From NCBI GenBank assembly GCA_945833895.1, contig CAMAGQ010000015.1, positions 1 through 19,959 of the forward strand: a stretch of DNA of 19,959 bases. The letters are read 5' to 3'. The position numbers and the translations under genes are program-made. The DNA is from an uncultured bacterium (GTDB taxonomy: Bacteria > Cyanobacteriota > Vampirovibrionia > Gastranaerophilales > Gastranaerophilaceae). Below, piece by piece: positions 13,293 through 19,959 of the stretch. A model generated the notes under the pieces. That model was not told the origin of the DNA and ran no database searches. It saw nothing but the letters and a program-made list of their open reading frames with translations. The first letter of the stretch is position 1, and every line of letters begins with the position of its first letter.

Positions 13293-14684
13293 TTATAGTT
13301 GAGTTCCTGTTACTTTGTATAATTCAATATAATTTACCAGACAATTAACCTTGTCATTAACAACTCTTTGGTCTGTAAACAGCACATTTTCTTTGACTTG
13401 AACCAAATCAAGTTTAGAGATTGTTCCTGCGTTGTATTTGTTTGTGCTGTAATCAAAATCTCTTCTTTCCAATGTTGCCTGTTTTTGAGTATCGGCGAAT
13501 TTTTCTTCGTCAAGTTTTATTGATACCAGAGCATCGTTAACCTCTTGGATTGCGGTTAGGTTTGTTTGGTAATAGTTGTTTAAAACTCTTTCATAGACAT
13601 CTTTTTTCAGTTTTAGATTTGCTAATCTTTGTCCGCCTGTGAATATAGGCAAGTTTAAACCGCCGCCAAGCATTGTCAGAGCATTTTTAGTTGTCCAGAT
13701 ACTTCCAAAGTCGTTAGCAAGGAAAAACGCAATCGCACTGATATTTAATGTCGGCAAAAATTCTTTTCTTGCAATCTTAACGTCAATTCCTGATTTTTCA
13801 ACCATTTTTTCTGCCTTAATGTAATCAGGTCTTTGCATAATTACATCTGATGAAATTTCTGTAGGAATTAACCCTGAAAAATTCAAGTTGTCGTAATTTG
13901 TACGCTGTAAACTTTCGGAATTGTTAGGGTTTTCACCGATAAGAACCGAAAGTTGGTTTAATAATTTTGTTCTGTTCTTTTTGTATTCCGTTAAATCAGA
14001 ATTACCCGCAATATATGATTTGTTTGCTTTTACGGTGTCAGCCGTAGAGGTTAAGCCCTCTTTGTTTCTTGCCAGCATCAAGTCGTATATTAATTTTCTG
14101 TCCTGAACAATTTGTTCTTGCAATTCTATCATCTTATCAAGTTTTACAATATTTAAATAAGTTGTTCCAACCGCTGATGCGATAGAAATATATGCTGCAC
14201 GTTCATCCTGCAAAGAGCCTTCGTATTCTTTTTTGGAAGCACTTGTTTTGTTGTGGTTTTTACCGAACAAATCAACTTCATAACTAGCCATTGCAGGTGT
14301 CGAAAATCCCCAATCGGAACTTGTTGTATAAGGCATTTTGCTATAACCCATGCCAAAACCGCCGCTTGCTGACGGTAATTCGTTCGCAAATTGGATTTTT
14401 ATTGCCTGATAGTATTCATCAACGGCAATTGTTGCCATTTTTAAACCATAGTTGTTTTTTATTGCTTTATCAATATAACCAGTTAAAATCTCATCGTTGA
14501 AATTTGACCACCAGTTATAATTAATATATTCGTATTTGAACGAATCGCTTTTTTCTCTCAATTTATGTGTTTTTGATATAGAAACCTTTTTAGGCTCTTT
14601 TGTTTTCCCGCTGATAGCAAAACATGGGGTTATACTATTTATTATAAAACATGCCAGTAACAGTGTAATAATCTTATTTTTCAA
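13293..14684 (-). CDS. TolC/NodT-type outer-membrane efflux channel
   Basis: This is a predicted trimeric outer-membrane factor of 463 residues, the exit duct of the EmrAB-type pump encoded across the control region. The N-terminal pattern NWWSNFNDEILTGYIDKAIKNN (split around 57-78) matches the 'W..F.D..L..LI..A...N' start of NodT-family proteins. Two long helical repeats follow, the second ending with YNAGTISKLDLVQVKENVL (about 418-436), as usual. The signal peptide is ambiguous: LLAC at 9-12 fits a lipobox (NodT proteins are often lipoproteins), while a signal peptidase I site after CFA (residue 23) is also possible. The start is TTG at 14684, with GAGG eight bases upstream and no suitable ATG. 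Confidence 0.87.
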   Translation of the reverse strand: MKNKIITLLLACFIINSITPCFAISGKTKEPKKVSISKTHKLREKSDSFKYEYINYNWWSNFNDEILTGYIDKAIKNNYGLKMATIAVDEYYQAIKIQFANELPSASGGFGMGYSKMPYTTSSDWGFSTPAMASYEVDLFGKNHNKTSASKKEYEGSLQDERAAYISIASAVGTTYLNIVKLDKMIELQEQIVQDRKLIYDLMLARNKEGLTSTADTVKANKSYIAGNSDLTEYKKNRTKLLNQLSVLIGENPNNSESLQRTNYDNLNFSGLIPTEISSDVIMQRPDYIKAEKMVEKSGIDVKIARKEFLPTLNISAIAFFLANDFGSIWTTKNALTMLGGGLNLPIFTGGQRLANLKLKKDVYERVLNNYYQTNLTAIQEVNDALVSIKLDEEKFADTQKQATLERRDFDYSTNKYNAGTISKLDLVQVKENVLFTDQRVVNDKVNCLVNYIELYKVTGTQL

Positions 14685-14728
14685 TGTTTATACCTCTTTG
14701 AAATAGTGCTTGCAATTTATCTGATAGT

Positions 14729-14757
14729 ATGATAGCATAATATTGTTGCAAATGCAA
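14729..14757 (-). promoter_or_regulatory. Candidate promoter of the tolC-like gene
   Basis: On the minus strand TTGCAT (14752-14757) and TATCAT (14729-14734) are 17 bases apart. The -35 box lies inside the palindrome at 14744-14759, so a bound repressor would compete with RNA polymerase. A shifted pair, TTGCAA with TACTAT and a 16-base spacer, is also possible. Confidence 0.45.
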
Positions 14758-14759
14758 CA
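14744..14759. promoter_or_regulatory. Predicted MarR operator palindrome
   Basis: TGTTGCA (14744-14750) and TGCAACA (14753-14759) form a perfect 7-bp inverted repeat separated by AA. Size and TTGCA-type core fit operators of MarR-family repressors. It lies between the divergent tolC-like gene and marR, just downstream of CATAAT (14736-14741), a possible -10 box for marR. A lone TTGCAA occurs again at 14710-14715, which may be a second, weaker site on the tolC side. Confidence 0.65.
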
Positions 14760-14799
14760 CATTAATTTCACAACACATAGAAATATCTAAACAAAGGTT

Positions 14800-15261
14800 A
14801 TGGAAAAAACACAGCACTACATCAATTCTATATATTACCAAATAGAGCAAACTGCAAAGTATTGCAAATATTTGGCGGTTCAATTGTTCCAAAAGTTAGA
14901 ACTTGGAATAACCTTTGACGAATTTATCGTGTTAGATACAATCGATGCAAACGGATGTATTTGTCAGCGAGAACTTGCAAAATTGATTTTAAAAGACCGA
15001 GCAAGTACGGGAAGATTGTTGAGTGCATTAGAAAGTACAGGATATATTGAACGTTATGTTGATACTAAAAATAATCGACTGGTTAGAAAAGTGCAATTAA
15101 CCGCTCAAGGTATTGATACTTTAAAAGAAATCACTCAAAAAGTAAGGGACTATTTGGCTTCTCTTCCCAAAATTCATACCGAAGAAGACAAAGAAACCTT
15201 ACTCAATGCAATAATAAATTTCAGACAAAATATTGAAAAAGAAGTACAGATGAAAATATAA
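14800..15261 (+). CDS. MarR-family transcriptional repressor of the efflux locus
   Basis: This 153-residue protein is a winged-helix dimeric regulator of the MarR/EmrR/SlyA type. The HTH spans about residues 54-80 (CQRELAKLILKDRASTGRLL), and the wing is DTKNNRLVRKVQLTAQG (88-104), matching the family's D-x-R-x-L-T pattern. By analogy with EmrR of Escherichia coli, it should release DNA when it binds a small hydrophobic compound. It heads the emr operon, 14 bases before the adaptor gene, and is divergent from the tolC-like gene across a palindrome, so it probably represses both directions and itself. The AAAGG before the start is only two bases from the ATG, an unusually short spacing, and an upstream in-frame stop leaves no other start. 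Confidence 0.88.
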   Translation: MEKTQHYINSIYYQIEQTAKYCKYLAVQLFQKLELGITFDEFIVLDTIDANGCICQRELAKLILKDRASTGRLLSALESTGYIERYVDTKNNRLVRKVQLTAQGIDTLKEITQKVRDYLASLPKIHTEEDKETLLNAIINFRQNIEKEVQMKI

Positions 15262-15275
15262 TGAGGTTATAAAAG

Positions 15276-16283
15276 ATGGAAGAAAATATCCAAGAACAAC
15301 AAAAAACAGAAGAAACATCAAAACCTGCTAAAAAAGGCGTAAAAAGAACAATAGCGTTTGTTATTGTGTCAGCATTGCTTGTAGGTGCAGGTTTTTATAT
15401 TGCAAATGAAATGCACTATCAATCAACGGATGACGCTTACGTTGAAACAACTACAGTAAATGTTGCTCCGCGTGTATCAGGTCAGATTGAAGAAGTTTAT
15501 GTAACAGATAACCAGCATGTTAAAGCCGGTGATTTGGTTGCCGTGATTGATGATGCTGATTACAAAGTTAAATTGGAGCAGGCAGAGGCTAATTTCCAGA
15601 GAATTCAACTTGACCAATCCAATGCAAAAGCAAAACTTAATGCGGCAGAATCTGCAATAACACTGGCAAAAAAAGATTTAGACAGATATACAACTTTATA
15701 CAATCAAGGTGCTGTTTCAAAACAGACACTGGATTCTGCACAGGTAAAATACGATGATGCTCAAGCAGGTTTGACACAAGCTAATCAGGCATTGTTCTCA
15801 TCAGATAACGGGAAAACCGTTGCCGATGCTGATTTAAGAACTGCAAAAGCGGCTAAAGATAAGGCTGCACTTGATTTATCTTATACAAAAATCTATGCTC
15901 CTCAATCAGGAACAGTTTCTTCACGCAGAGTGGAAAAAGGTATGTATGTAACAGCAGGTGCTCCGCTATTTACGCTTGTTCCTGAAACTGTTTGGGTTGT
16001 TGCAAACTTTAAAGAAAACCAATTAAAAGATATGCATCCGGGACAAACCGTTGCAATAAAAGTTGATACTTATCCAAACAAAGTTTTTAAGGGAAAAGTT
16101 GACAGTATTCAAAGAGCATCAGGAGCAAAATCAAGTTTGTTCCCGCCAGAAAATGCTGTAGGGTCTTTCGTAAAAATCGTTCAAAGAATCCCTGTTAAAA
16201 TTGTGTTTACCGAAAAAATTGATACGGATAAATACAATATTGTTCCGGGGATGTCAGTTGTTCCAAGAGTAAAAGTAAAATAG
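15276..16283 (+). CDS. emrA: EmrA/HlyD-family periplasmic adaptor of a multidrug pump
   Basis: This adaptor links an inner-membrane MFS transporter to the outer-membrane channel. It is 335 residues: a polar cytoplasmic start, one membrane helix (about 25-43), then the EmrA signature STDDAYVETTTVNVAPRVSG (50-69) and DNQHVKAGDLVAVID (78-92) of the first lipoyl half. A Gln/Ala-rich coiled-coil hairpin spans roughly 95-190. The second lipoyl half follows with YAPQSGTVSSRRVEKGMYV and a beta-barrel domain with VVANFKENQLKDMHPGQ. All domains are present in the normal order. GAGG lies about nine bases before the ATG. A strong terminator-like hairpin separates it from the transporter genes. Confidence 0.92.
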   Translation: MEENIQEQQKTEETSKPAKKGVKRTIAFVIVSALLVGAGFYIANEMHYQSTDDAYVETTTVNVAPRVSGQIEEVYVTDNQHVKAGDLVAVIDDADYKVKLEQAEANFQRIQLDQSNAKAKLNAAESAITLAKKDLDRYTTLYNQGAVSKQTLDSAQVKYDDAQAGLTQANQALFSSDNGKTVADADLRTAKAAKDKAALDLSYTKIYAPQSGTVSSRRVEKGMYVTAGAPLFTLVPETVWVVANFKENQLKDMHPGQTVAIKVDTYPNKVFKGKVDSIQRASGAKSSLFPPENAVGSFVKIVQRIPVKIVFTEKIDTDKYNIVPGMSVVPRVKVK

Positions 16284-16296
16284 TAGAATTGAAATA

Positions 16297-16327
16297 AAAG
16301 AGGAGTGATTTTTCACTCCTTTTTATT
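16297..16327 (+). terminator. Intrinsic-terminator-like hairpin inside the emr operon
   Basis: AGGAGTGA (16301-16308) and TCACTCCT (16313-16320) form a perfect 8-bp stem with a TTTT loop. Four more pairs, including one G-T, are possible outside it. The stem is followed by TTTTATT. It lies between emrA and the first transporter gene, so it may terminate part of the transcripts. The next gene has its own site AAAGGG at 16328-16333, just after the hairpin. Confidence 0.7.
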
Positions 16328-16344
16328 AAAGGGTTTTTAAATAT

Positions 16345-17898
16345 ATGTCAGAACAAACACAAGAATGGAAACCGTCGGTTAATCCGTGGTTTATGATAAT
16401 GCCTGTAATGATTGCAACGTTTATGTATGCATTGGATGAAACGGTTGCTAACGTAGCATTACCGCATATTGCAGGTTCATACTCCGTAAGTTCGCAAGAA
16501 TCTATCTGGGTTTTGACCAGTTACCTTATGGCAAGCAGTATTGTTATTCCAATGATTGACTTTTTATGCCGATTTTTTGGACGTAAAAACTTGTTTATGC
16601 TTGCGGTGTTTGTTTTTACAATCGCTTCGTTTTTGTGCGGAATTTCAAGTTCAATCGGAATGATAGTTCTTGCACGTGCGTTGCAAGGTTTTGGGGGTGG
16701 TTGTTTAATGCCTATGGCTCAAGCCGTTACAATGGAAAGTTTTTCAGGAGAAGAAAGAAATAAAGCAATGGCAATCTTCGGTATGGTTGTTGTCGTTGCA
16801 CCTATCTTAGGACCAATTCTCGGCGGTTGGATTACCGAAAACTGGTCTTGGCCGTATATTTTCTTTATTAATATTCCTGTCGGATGTTTGTGTATCCTTC
16901 TTGCGAAAAAATATCTTGAAGATCCGCCTTACGCTAAAAAACAACCTGATACACATCTTGATAAATTCGGATTTTTATGGCTTTGCGTTTGGTTAGTACC
17001 TTTGCAGATTGTGTTCGATAAAGGTAATGACGCCGACTGGTTTAATGCTCCGTGGATTTGTAAATTAACGGCAGTAGCGGTAATTGGTGCTATTTTGTTC
17101 TTCTATTCACAGGTTAAAGGCAAAAATACTCTTGTAAAACTTGACGTTTTGAAAGATAGAAATTATATTTTCGGAACAGGTATGTTAATTATGGTCAATG
17201 CGGTTTTGCTCGCATCTCTTGCGATCTTACCTCAAATGCTTCAATACCTGATGGGTTATGATTCTTTCTTGAGCGGTTTGGCAATCGCACCAAGAGGGCT
17301 TGGGTCTTTGACCGCTTCTGTGATTTTCGGTTGTGTCGGCGGTAGAATAAGTTACCGTAATTACGGATTAATCGGGCTACTCTGTCTTGCATCCGGCGGT
17401 TGGATGTTAGGTTTGTTAAATTTGCAAATAAACCCGATGAATATCGCTATTCCTAACTTTATTTTCGGTATGGGGTTAATATTTTCATTCATGCCGATTA
17501 CGACATTATCTTGTATAACCTTGAGAAACGACCAGATGACGAACGCTTCAGGCTTGCAGAACCTGTTAAAAACAATAGGCGGTGCAGTCGGAACATCTTT
17601 AGTCGCAACAATGATTTCAAGATTTTCGCAAATTCACCAGAACGGACTTGTTAAAAATATGACAGAACTAAACCCTGTATTTGCGGAAAGATTTCAAATG
17701 TTTACGGGGTCTTTTATTCATCAGGCGGGCGATATGATGAGTTCGGCTCACCTTGCGGGAAAAATGCTTTATAATCAACTGGTGCAACAGTCAACCTTAT
17801 GTGCTTATATGACAACATTTAAAATTTTTGCCGTAGCATGTTTTATTTTAATTCCTTTTATGTTTTTATTAAAAGGAGAGCAGAAAAACCCAGAATAA
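16345..17898 (+). CDS. emrB: EmrB-type MFS multidrug transporter, DHA2 family (first copy)
   Basis: This is a drug:proton antiporter of the inner membrane, 517 residues, the size expected for 14 membrane helices. The TM1 motif is LDETVANVALPHIAG (30-44), typical of DHA2/EmrB. The loop 2-3 motif is seen as DFLCRFFGRKN. Motif C of antiporters is APILGPILGGWITENWSWPYI (split around 151-171). A large periplasmic loop lies before the last helix (about residues 435-485), rich in Met and Gln. AAAGGG lies 11 bases before the ATG. It follows the adaptor gene across a terminator-like hairpin and is followed after four bases by a paralogue of similar length. Confidence 0.9.
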   Translation: MSEQTQEWKPSVNPWFMIMPVMIATFMYALDETVANVALPHIAGSYSVSSQESIWVLTSYLMASSIVIPMIDFLCRFFGRKNLFMLAVFVFTIASFLCGISSSIGMIVLARALQGFGGGCLMPMAQAVTMESFSGEERNKAMAIFGMVVVVAPILGPILGGWITENWSWPYIFFINIPVGCLCILLAKKYLEDPPYAKKQPDTHLDKFGFLWLCVWLVPLQIVFDKGNDADWFNAPWICKLTAVAVIGAILFFYSQVKGKNTLVKLDVLKDRNYIFGTGMLIMVNAVLLASLAILPQMLQYLMGYDSFLSGLAIAPRGLGSLTASVIFGCVGGRISYRNYGLIGLLCLASGGWMLGLLNLQINPMNIAIPNFIFGMGLIFSFMPITTLSCITLRNDQMTNASGLQNLLKTIGGAVGTSLVATMISRFSQIHQNGLVKNMTELNPVFAERFQMFTGSFIHQAGDMMSSAHLAGKMLYNQLVQQSTLCAYMTTFKIFAVACFILIPFMFLLKGEQKNPE

Positions 17899-17902
17899 TA
17901 TT

Positions 17903-19468
17903 ATGGAAAAAGAAAATATTATACAATCTGATGATGATAATAAATATTTACCCGACAACCCGTGGATATCCGCTATCCCGACAATGTTGGCTGTTTTTAT
18001 CTACGTACTTGACGGCACAATCGCTAACGTAGCCTTGCCGCACATGGCAGGAAGTTTTTCGGCTACACGTGATGAAAGCATGTGGATTTTAACAAGTTAC
18101 CTAATCGCAAGCGGCGTTATCATTCCGTCGGTAGATTTTTTCAGTAAACTTTTAGGGCGAAAAAACTTTTTTGTAATAAGTATTTTGCTGTTCACTCTGG
18201 CATCAATGCTTTGCGGAATGGCACAAAACCTTGGACAAATGGTTCTGTTCAGAATTTTGCAAGGTGCGGGCGGCGGCGGAATTTTGCCTATATCGCAAGC
18301 AATTATGATGGAAAGTTTTCCAAAAGAAAAACGCGGAACGGCAATGGCGATTTTCGGCATGGGAATTATCGTTGCTCCGATTGTCGGCCCTGTTTTAGGC
18401 GGTTGGATTACAGACAACTGGACTTGGCCGTGGATTTTCTATATAAACGTTCCTTTTGGTTGTTTTGCGGCAATTTTATCTCAAAAACTTCTGTTCAATC
18501 CGCCTTATTCACACCGTCAAAAGGGGGTTAAAATTGACAAACTGGGATTTTTCTTCCTTGCGGTTTGGCTGTTATGCTTACAGGTATTTTTTGATAAAGG
18601 TAACAATGCTGATTGGTTCAATGCAACATGGATTTGCTGGCTGTTCGGAATTTCTTGCGTTTCTGGAATTTGTTTCTTTATTTCGCAAATCGTTAGAAAA
18701 GATACCCTCGTTGATTTGAGCGTATTTAAAGACAGAAACTTTGTTATCGGAACAATTATTCAAGTCATTATGCAGGCTGTTTTGTACGCATCACTTGCAA
18801 TTCTGCCTCAATTTTTGCAAAGCATGATGGGATATACGGCATTTTTAAGCGGATTTTCAATGATGCCAAGAGGGGTAGGGTGTATGACGGCAACCGTAAT
18901 TTGTGCGGTAATTGCCGACAAAGTGGATAAAAGATTATTAACCGCATCAGGATTATTTTTGCTCGGTATTGCGGGCGTAATATTAGGATTTTTAAACTTA
19001 CAAATATCAAATATAAACATTATGATACCGAACTTTATTATGGGGCTTGGAATGGGGCTTTCATTTGTTCCGATAATTAACCTGTCAATGGAAACAATCT
19101 CAAACATTCAAATGACAAATGCCACAGGACTTCAGAACCTGCTAAAAAACATCGGAAGTGCGATAGGTACATCACTTGTTGCAACAATGCTTACAAGGTT
19201 TGGACAGGTTCACCAATTTATGATGGTGGGGAAATTAAGCGAATTGAACGACGCGTTTATTGAACGGGTTCAAACAACAACGGCAATGCTTTCACAATAC
19301 ACAAACCCATCAGTTGCACATCACATGGCGGAATATTCGCAGTATGGAACTTTGTTAAAACAAGCAAGTTTGTGGGCGTTTATGGATTCGTTCAGAATAT
19401 TCGGACTGCTGTGCTTCGTCCTGATTCCGCTGCTGTTCTTGTTCAAAAAGAATAACGCTCAAATGTAA
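17903..19468 (+). CDS. EmrB-type MFS multidrug transporter, DHA2 family (second copy)
   Basis: This is a second 14-helix transporter of 521 residues, alignable end to end with the upstream copy at roughly half of positions by eye. The TM1 motif is LDGTIANVALPHMAG, with Gly in place of the Glu of the first copy. GRKNFF and APIVGPVLGGWITDNWTWPWI (split) match the antiporter motifs, so it looks functional. The ATG is four bases after the previous stop. The only AAGGAG nearby is at 17872-17877, inside the upstream gene and 25 bases away, so translation probably depends on coupling. The stop lies nine bases from the convergent membrane-protein gene, with no terminator between them. Confidence 0.88.
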   Translation: MEKENIIQSDDDNKYLPDNPWISAIPTMLAVFIYVLDGTIANVALPHMAGSFSATRDESMWILTSYLIASGVIIPSVDFFSKLLGRKNFFVISILLFTLASMLCGMAQNLGQMVLFRILQGAGGGGILPISQAIMMESFPKEKRGTAMAIFGMGIIVAPIVGPVLGGWITDNWTWPWIFYINVPFGCFAAILSQKLLFNPPYSHRQKGVKIDKLGFFFLAVWLLCLQVFFDKGNNADWFNATWICWLFGISCVSGICFFISQIVRKDTLVDLSVFKDRNFVIGTIIQVIMQAVLYASLAILPQFLQSMMGYTAFLSGFSMMPRGVGCMTATVICAVIADKVDKRLLTASGLFLLGIAGVILGFLNLQISNINIMIPNFIMGLGMGLSFVPIINLSMETISNIQMTNATGLQNLLKNIGSAIGTSLVATMLTRFGQVHQFMMVGKLSELNDAFIERVQTTTAMLSQYTNPSVAHHMAEYSQYGTLLKQASLWAFMDSFRIFGLLCFVLIPLLFLFKKNNAQM

Positions 19469-19477
19469 GTTTTTGCC

Positions 19478-19954
19478 CTAAAAAAATGGTCTGATTTTTC
19501 CAGCTTTTATTCCCAATTCTCTATACAATATAAAGTAAAAGAAGAACACACCGCCTGCATAAAATATAAAATACCCTATAATCATTTCCAATAAATTTTC
19601 TTGCAAATTCCGACCATCCATAACTCCAAAAATGAGCAATATTAAATCGAAACAAAAGGCAAGTGATAATATAAATTTCTTTTGCTGTGGATTATCTCGG
19701 ATAAATTCCACAATTTCATTTATTAAAGAATTTTTATGTTTCTCTGACCAAATTATAAAAATTTTTGGTAACAGCAATTTTATAATCATATATACAAAAT
19801 AAAATGCAAATCCCAAATAAACTCTTATATCTACCCCCCCAGAACCCTGTATATCAAATACTACCAATAAAAACAGATAAAAACAACTTGATAAAAATAC
19901 GATTAACAAGACGTTTAATATACCAAACATTGTATAAAATTTTGCTTTACTCAT
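19478..19954 (-). CDS. Four-helix integral membrane protein of unknown function
   Basis: I do not recognise this 158-residue protein. Four hydrophobic segments are predicted at about 10-34, 44-64, 93-112 and 121-144, so both ends are probably cytoplasmic. A charged loop (70-92) lies between the second and third, and a Lys/Arg-containing tail (145-156) follows the fourth. It contains many Phe, Ile and Leu and no conserved catalytic residues that I can name. The ATG at 19954 is five bases from the window edge, so its ribosome binding site is not visible and a longer form starting upstream cannot be ruled out. Confidence 0.6.
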   Translation of the reverse strand: MSKAKFYTMFGILNVLLIVFLSSCFYLFLLVVFDIQGSGGVDIRVYLGFAFYFVYMIIKLLLPKIFIIWSEKHKNSLINEIVEFIRDNPQQKKFILSLAFCFDLILLIFGVMDGRNLQENLLEMIIGYFIFYAGGVFFFYFILYRELGIKAGKIRPFF

Positions 19955-19959
19955 TTGTT

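Noticed and set aside
18097..19107. Several open frames overlapping the second MFS transporter on both strands
   Set aside because: All are explained by the transporter reading frame, which has full family motifs.

Overview
The window is AT-rich (about one-third GC by eye) and densely coded, with strong AGGAGG-type ribosome binding sites, several TTG starts, and no gene-free stretch longer than 300 bases. The gene set is that of a bacterium with peptidoglycan and an outer membrane: MurC, MurB, Ddl, an FtsQ-like protein, a TolC/NodT-type outer-membrane factor and an EmrA-type periplasmic adaptor. The mix of proteins and the base composition suggest an uncultured gut-type lineage, perhaps Vampirovibrionia/Melainabacteria (Gastranaerophilales). 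This is inference; no ribosomal RNA or other decisive marker is present.

Layout. (1) 60-2518, minus strand: a GNAT acetyltransferase, then holA and holB, the delta and delta-prime subunits of the DNA polymerase III clamp loader. (2) 2569-8432, plus strand: a promoter followed by a tightly overlapping envelope operon murC-murB-ddl-ftsQ-polyprenyl synthase-lepB. It makes UDP-MurNAc-L-Ala and D-Ala-D-Ala, a divisome protein, a polyprenyl diphosphate and signal peptidase I. (3) 8440-9712, an accessory island: three copies of a hairpin with a GTAG tetranucleotide at its foot (REP sequences). They flank first a divergent pair of small XRE-type regulators and then a REP-associated tyrosine transposase (RAYT). 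The RAYT sits inside a perfect 40-bp inverted repeat, so 9073-9712 looks like a complete 640-bp REP/RAYT unit. (4) 9751-10746, minus strand: two unrecognised genes, one for a Gln-rich soluble protein and one for a secreted lysine-rich coiled-coil protein, separated by an intrinsic terminator. (5) 10871-13231: long-form recJ, ending in a hairpin shared with the convergent efflux locus. (6) 13293-19468, a multidrug efflux locus: a TolC/NodT-like gene on the minus strand, divergent from marR-emrA-emrB1-emrB2, with a perfect palindrome in the shared control region. (7) 19478-19954, minus strand: a four-helix membrane protein of unknown function.

The efflux proteins should work together as a tripartite pump. 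An inner-membrane 14-helix MFS transporter (two tandem paralogues) passes drug to the EmrA adaptor and on to the outer-membrane channel, with MarR as the ligand-responsive repressor. The most distinctive part of the window is the REP/RAYT island next to the XRE pair, whose two promoters lie face to face and overlap.
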